5,183 nucleotides of DNA from Candidatus Latescibacterota bacterium. Lineage in GTDB: Bacteria > Latescibacterota > 4484-107. The notes under the pieces are model-generated. The model saw only the letters and a list, made by a program, of their open reading frames with translations, ran no database searches and was not told where the DNA came from. Each line of letters begins with the position of its first letter. Position 1 is the stretch's first letter. The DNA lies in the NCBI GenBank assembly GCA_030613045.1, contig JAUWMS010000250.1, positions 1 to 5,183 of the forward strand, given 5' to 3'. Shown here one piece after another: positions 5,104 through 5,183 of the stretch. A program made the translations under genes and the position numbers.

Positions 5104-5183
5104 ATGAAACATTTACAAGCAGGGTTCGCGAAAGTGAAGATCACGCCGCCGATGGGAACGTTGGTATGTGGGTATTATTTCGA
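5104..5183 (+). CDS. Neutral/alkaline ceramidase-like protein, N-terminus only
   Basis: Only the first 26 residues lie in the window, and the gene runs off the right edge. They read MKHLQAGFAKVKITPPMGTL and continue VCGYYF. The pattern AGxAKVxITPPxG followed by GY is the typical opening of the neutral/alkaline non-lysosomal ceramidase N-terminal domain family, which in environmental bacteria includes many proteins of unknown substrate. There is no signal peptide before the motif, so this start gives a cytosolic form. Good ribosome binding site spacing supports the start. It lies beyond two terminators and is probably not part of the transport operon. The assignment rests on a short motif and is moderate. 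Confidence 0.6.
   Translation, partial: MKHLQAGFAKVKITPPMGTLVCGYYF

Overview
The window carries one strand-uniform gene cluster (+ strand) from a Gram-negative bacterium, probably an uncultured lineage. The evidence for the cell type is a signal-peptide-bearing TolC-type outer-membrane protein. The lineage is inferred only loosely: the intergenic gaps are filled with palindromic repeats, and the last gene begins like the ceramidase-type proteins I remember as common in Planctomycetes, Lentisphaerae and Poribacteria-like genomes. Coding DNA is moderately GC-rich, while two of the three intergenic repeat units are clearly AT-richer.

Layout: positions 1-148 are a non-coding leader with a strong but poorly placed Shine-Dalgarno-like sequence. 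Positions 149-1597 hold a TolC-family outer-membrane efflux gene. It is split by two single-base frame changes (about 206-258 and about 1163) that cancel each other, so its signal peptide and C-terminal third share one frame and the middle lies in another. A 104-bp gap with a perfect 17-bp inverted repeat follows. Positions 1702-4029 encode an intact 775-residue ABC exporter half-transporter with an unusual N-terminus: a PH-like domain and a four-cysteine zinc ribbon before the membrane domain. A 165-bp gap is almost filled by a two-layer nested palindrome (4034-4175). Positions 4195-4698 encode a DUF1854-family protein. Positions 4699-5103 are non-coding and hold two tandem rho-independent terminators, a long hairpin and a pair of inverted ACGTGAA-type repeats. 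Positions 5104-5183 are the start of a separate gene that resembles the N-terminus of neutral/alkaline ceramidase-like proteins.

Working together: the ABC exporter plus DUF1854 pair matches, from memory, a pair associated with cyanophycin metabolism genes in proteobacteria. Here it follows a TolC-like gene and no cyanophycin synthetase is visible. The simplest inference is an export module of unknown substrate: inner-membrane ABC pump, cytosolic DUF1854 partner, and an outer-membrane channel that may now be broken. No periplasmic adaptor gene is present in the window. The tandem terminators mark the end of this unit, and the last gene has its own ribosome binding site.
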